Shown here piece by piece: positions 62,402-64,000 of a stretch of 64,000 nucleotides of DNA. Location of the stretch: NCBI GenBank assembly GCA_023457435.1, contig JAEWLS010000015.1, positions 62,001 through 126,000 on the forward strand, written 5' to 3'. The stretch comes from Pseudomonadota bacterium. GTDB lineage: Bacteria > Pseudomonadota > Alphaproteobacteria > Rhizobiales > Rhizobiaceae. Under the pieces are notes generated by a model that was given only the letters and a program-made list of their open reading frames with translations, searched no databases and had not been told where the DNA came from. The position numbers and the translations under genes were made by a program. The number at the start of each line of letters is the position of its first letter. Positions within the stretch are counted from its first letter, which is position 1.

Positions 62402-62950
62402 TCACGACTTGCCCGTGAGCTTGCGCAACTCGTCGGCGAGCGCCGAATTGCGCGGTTCGGCGCGGCCAGCGGATGGGAGTTTGGCGCCAGGCGCGCGCGG
62501 ATACGGGTCGATGGCGAGCTCGAAATATTGCTCTGCGAGCTCCCCGACATCGACGATGTCGCCGGAAAACGTCTCCGGTGCGTCGTCTCCCTCTGCATCG
62601 ACCACGACCTCCCCGCTCGCGGCCCAATCGGGACGAGCCAGGCGCGAGTTCTCCGGCACCAGCAGCGCCTCGAATTCCGTCGCGACTACATTCGCAACCG
62701 GCTCCAAGGACACGACGCACGCCTGCACGATGGATGCCTTTATGGTGGCCTCGACCCTGACGCCGCCGCGCTTCCATGTAGTGACCTCGGCGTCGAGGCG
62801 AAACGACTCCACGCCAAGCAGACCATGCGCCTCGGCAAGCGCCGCGCGTTGCGCTTCGTCGGCCTCCAGCCACAAGGGCAGCCCACCCTTGGCGAGCTTC
62901 GACACGTTCACCGGAAAGCTGATCGGACTTGCCGAGACATGCTGCCTCAT
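62402..62950 (-). CDS. DUF177 (YceD-like) protein
   Basis: A 182-residue protein with ISFPVNVSKLAKGGLPLWLEADEAQRAALAEAHGL at the start, the central VVSLEPVANVVATEFEALLVPE and the acidic EGDDAPETFSGDIVDVGELAEQYFELAIDPYPRAPGAK, the usual DUF177 shape. In enterobacteria the relative YceD is linked to 23S rRNA accumulation and precedes rpmF; here it precedes plsX with no rpmF. It overlaps the CBP3 gene by four bases. Confidence 0.9.
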   Translation of the reverse strand: MRQHVSASPISFPVNVSKLAKGGLPLWLEADEAQRAALAEAHGLLGVESFRLDAEVTTWKRGGVRVEATIKASIVQACVVSLEPVANVVATEFEALLVPENSRLARPDWAASGEVVVDAEGDDAPETFSGDIVDVGELAEQYFELAIDPYPRAPGAKLPSAGRAEPRNSALADELRKLTGKS

Positions 62951-63504
62951 GCTGCGTGTGCCTTGCCCGGTTGAGTGTCCACGAAGCTCACGCGACCGGC
63001 TGCGATGTCGGCGCTCGACTGCGCCGCGAGCGCGTCGCGCGTGCGCACCGTATAGGCAGCGAGGTCCGCTGCATGCGGCCAGACCATGGTGTCCGGGCGC
63101 ACGTTGCGCGCGAGCGCCGAAGCGAGGGCATCCATGTCGCCGGCATCGAGCGCCGCGTCGTATGACGCCACGCGGCCGTAGAACATGCGCGCCAGCTTCT
63201 TCATGCGCTTCGGTACGCCCGCGTCGCCGATACCCAATTCACGGATGGAATGCTCGACGTCCCGGAAGAACTCGTCGGTGAGTTCCTGGGCGGCCGCCTT
63301 TTGGGGGCCATCCTCGCCGCGCAGCCGGTGGAGGAGCAGGAACAGGTGCAGGGCCATCATCTCGTAGCGGCCGAGCGGTGTGTCGGGAACGGCCCATTCG
63401 GCATAGAGGCGCGGCTGGCGCGCGCTCGCCACGATTTCACCGTAGAGCGCGTCCACGACGTGCTTATTGCCGGAGCTGAATCTGCCAAACAGGCGACTAA
63501 ACAT
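62947..63504 (-). CDS. Ubiquinol-cytochrome c chaperone (CBP3) family protein
   Basis: A 185-residue protein with VVDALYGEIVASARQPRLYAEWAVPDTPLGRYEMMALHLFLLLHRL at the start and the central ELTDEFFRDVEHSIRELGIGDAGVPKRMKKLARMFYGR, the conserved block of the CBP3 family. In mitochondria CBP3 helps make cytochrome b of the bc1 complex; a similar role is assumed in alphaproteobacteria but is not proven. It starts the minus-strand operon and is divergent from bamE. Confidence 0.92.
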   Translation of the reverse strand: MFSRLFGRFSSGNKHVVDALYGEIVASARQPRLYAEWAVPDTPLGRYEMMALHLFLLLHRLRGEDGPQKAAAQELTDEFFRDVEHSIRELGIGDAGVPKRMKKLARMFYGRVASYDAALDAGDMDALASALARNVRPDTMVWPHAADLAAYTVRTRDALAAQSSADIAAGRVSFVDTQPGKAHAA

Positions 63505-63627
63505 GGGCGGTTCCGGACGATTGTTGTTGGCCGCGTGCGCCGCAGGCTGCGGTTGCGTCGTCGGCGAAGCTGGTCTACCGCTTTTCGCCCCGCCTGCAAA
63601 CGGCGCAGGGCGGCCGCCGAGGGGGTA

Positions 63628-64000
63628 ATGGGCAAGGTGAATGTGTTGATTTCCGCACGCGATTTCAAGAACGGGCGGCAGGTCTCAGCCGTGGCGCTGC
63701 TTTCTGCGCTGCTGCTCGCCGGCTGCAATTCGAACGATACGCTGAGCACCGCCTCGCGCGGCCCAGGCGAGACGTTCAACCAGGGCCACATCATCGACGA
63801 GCAGACGCTGTCGCAGGTACCTGTCGGCTCGAGCCGCGAGCAGGTGCTCCTCGCGCTCGGCTCGCCCTCGACCACCGCCACGTTCGACAACGAAGTGTTT
63901 TACTACATTTCACAGACTCGGCGTCGCTCCGTGGCGTTCGCGACCAAGAAGCTTGTCGATCAGCGTGTCCTGGCCGTCTATTTCGGAGACGACGGACGGG
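63628..64000 (+). CDS. bamE: Outer membrane assembly lipoprotein BamE (SmpA/OmlA), truncated by window edge
   Basis: The first 124 codons of a small outer-membrane lipoprotein, part of the complex that inserts beta-barrel proteins. The start MGKVNVLISARDFKNGRQ is followed by a hydrophobic segment and the lipobox LAGC (cysteine 33). The mature domain opens with GHIIDEQTLSQVPVGSSREQVLLALGSPSTTATFDNEVFYYISQTR, the BamE motif. GAGGGGG is close to the ATG; a GTG three codons later is also possible. The C-terminus is outside the window. Confidence 0.92.
   Translation, partial: MGKVNVLISARDFKNGRQVSAVALLSALLLAGCNSNDTLSTASRGPGETFNQGHIIDEQTLSQVPVGSSREQVLLALGSPSTTATFDNEVFYYISQTRRRSVAFATKKLVDQRVLAVYFGDDGR

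Overview
The window reads as a chromosomal segment of a GC-rich alphaproteobacterium of the order Hyphomicrobiales (Rhizobiales), most likely in or near Phyllobacteriaceae/Mesorhizobium. The reasons are the complex I operon with an extended NuoE and an interposed helix-hairpin-helix gene, ndvB/ndvA cyclic glucan genes beside hupB-lon-clpX-clpP, the block rplM-rpsI-(TA)-speB-argC, ctaA-DUF2842, and the run CBP3-DUF177-plsX-fabH-ihfA-merR next to bamE and tRNA-Pro. Placement below order level is an inference.

Region 1 (1-12546, minus strand) is the nuo operon in the order A-B-C-D-E-F-(32-codon ORF)-HHH protein-G-H-I-J-K-L; nuoL runs off the left edge. Many genes overlap by 1, 4 or 10 bases. Region 2 (12784-15494) has tRNA-Asp, tRNA-Val, and a LysR regulator divergent from a tetrahydrofolate-dependent O-demethylase (LigM/DesA family), with a perfect palindrome between them. 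Region 3 (15495-31766) has a possible 44-codon gene, the giant ndvB (cyclic beta-1,2-glucan synthase) and its exporter ndvA, then convergent hupB, lon, clpX and clpP.

Region 4 (31992-38409) is accessory metabolism: a secreted protein made of two 100-residue repeats, a sarcosine-oxidase-like flavoenzyme divergent from a cytochrome P450, a cupin, metY, a CoA-binding protein, a VOC protein and a PaaI-type thioesterase. Region 5 (38472-42200) is rplM-rpsI with a promoter and an early terminator-like hairpin, a ParDE-type toxin-antitoxin pair, speB and argC. Region 6 (42213-52918) holds ctaA, DUF2842 and a polysaccharide locus: deacetylase, GNAT/CelD-like protein, Wzz/GumC-type chain-length protein with a decayed kinase domain, Wza-type lipoprotein, glycosyltransferase, WcaJ-like initiating transferase and a Wzy-like polymerase. 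No flippase is seen.

Region 7 (52976-58996) carries a MarR regulator, a 7TM-DISM sensor kinase with its response regulator and, divergent from them, the most interesting pair in the window: a lipoprotein with a C-terminal TbpB-like barrel repeat pattern followed by a Slam (DUF560, type XI secretion) outer-membrane translocon. Short inverted repeats lie upstream of both genes. Region 8 (59050-64000) has tRNA-Pro, the merR-ihfA-fabH-plsX-DUF177-CBP3 set, and divergent bamE, cut by the right edge.

I see no CRISPR array, insertion sequence, prophage or rRNA gene. The only gap over 300 bases between annotated protein genes (15495-15898) holds a hairpin, a possible small ORF and promoter-like sequence.
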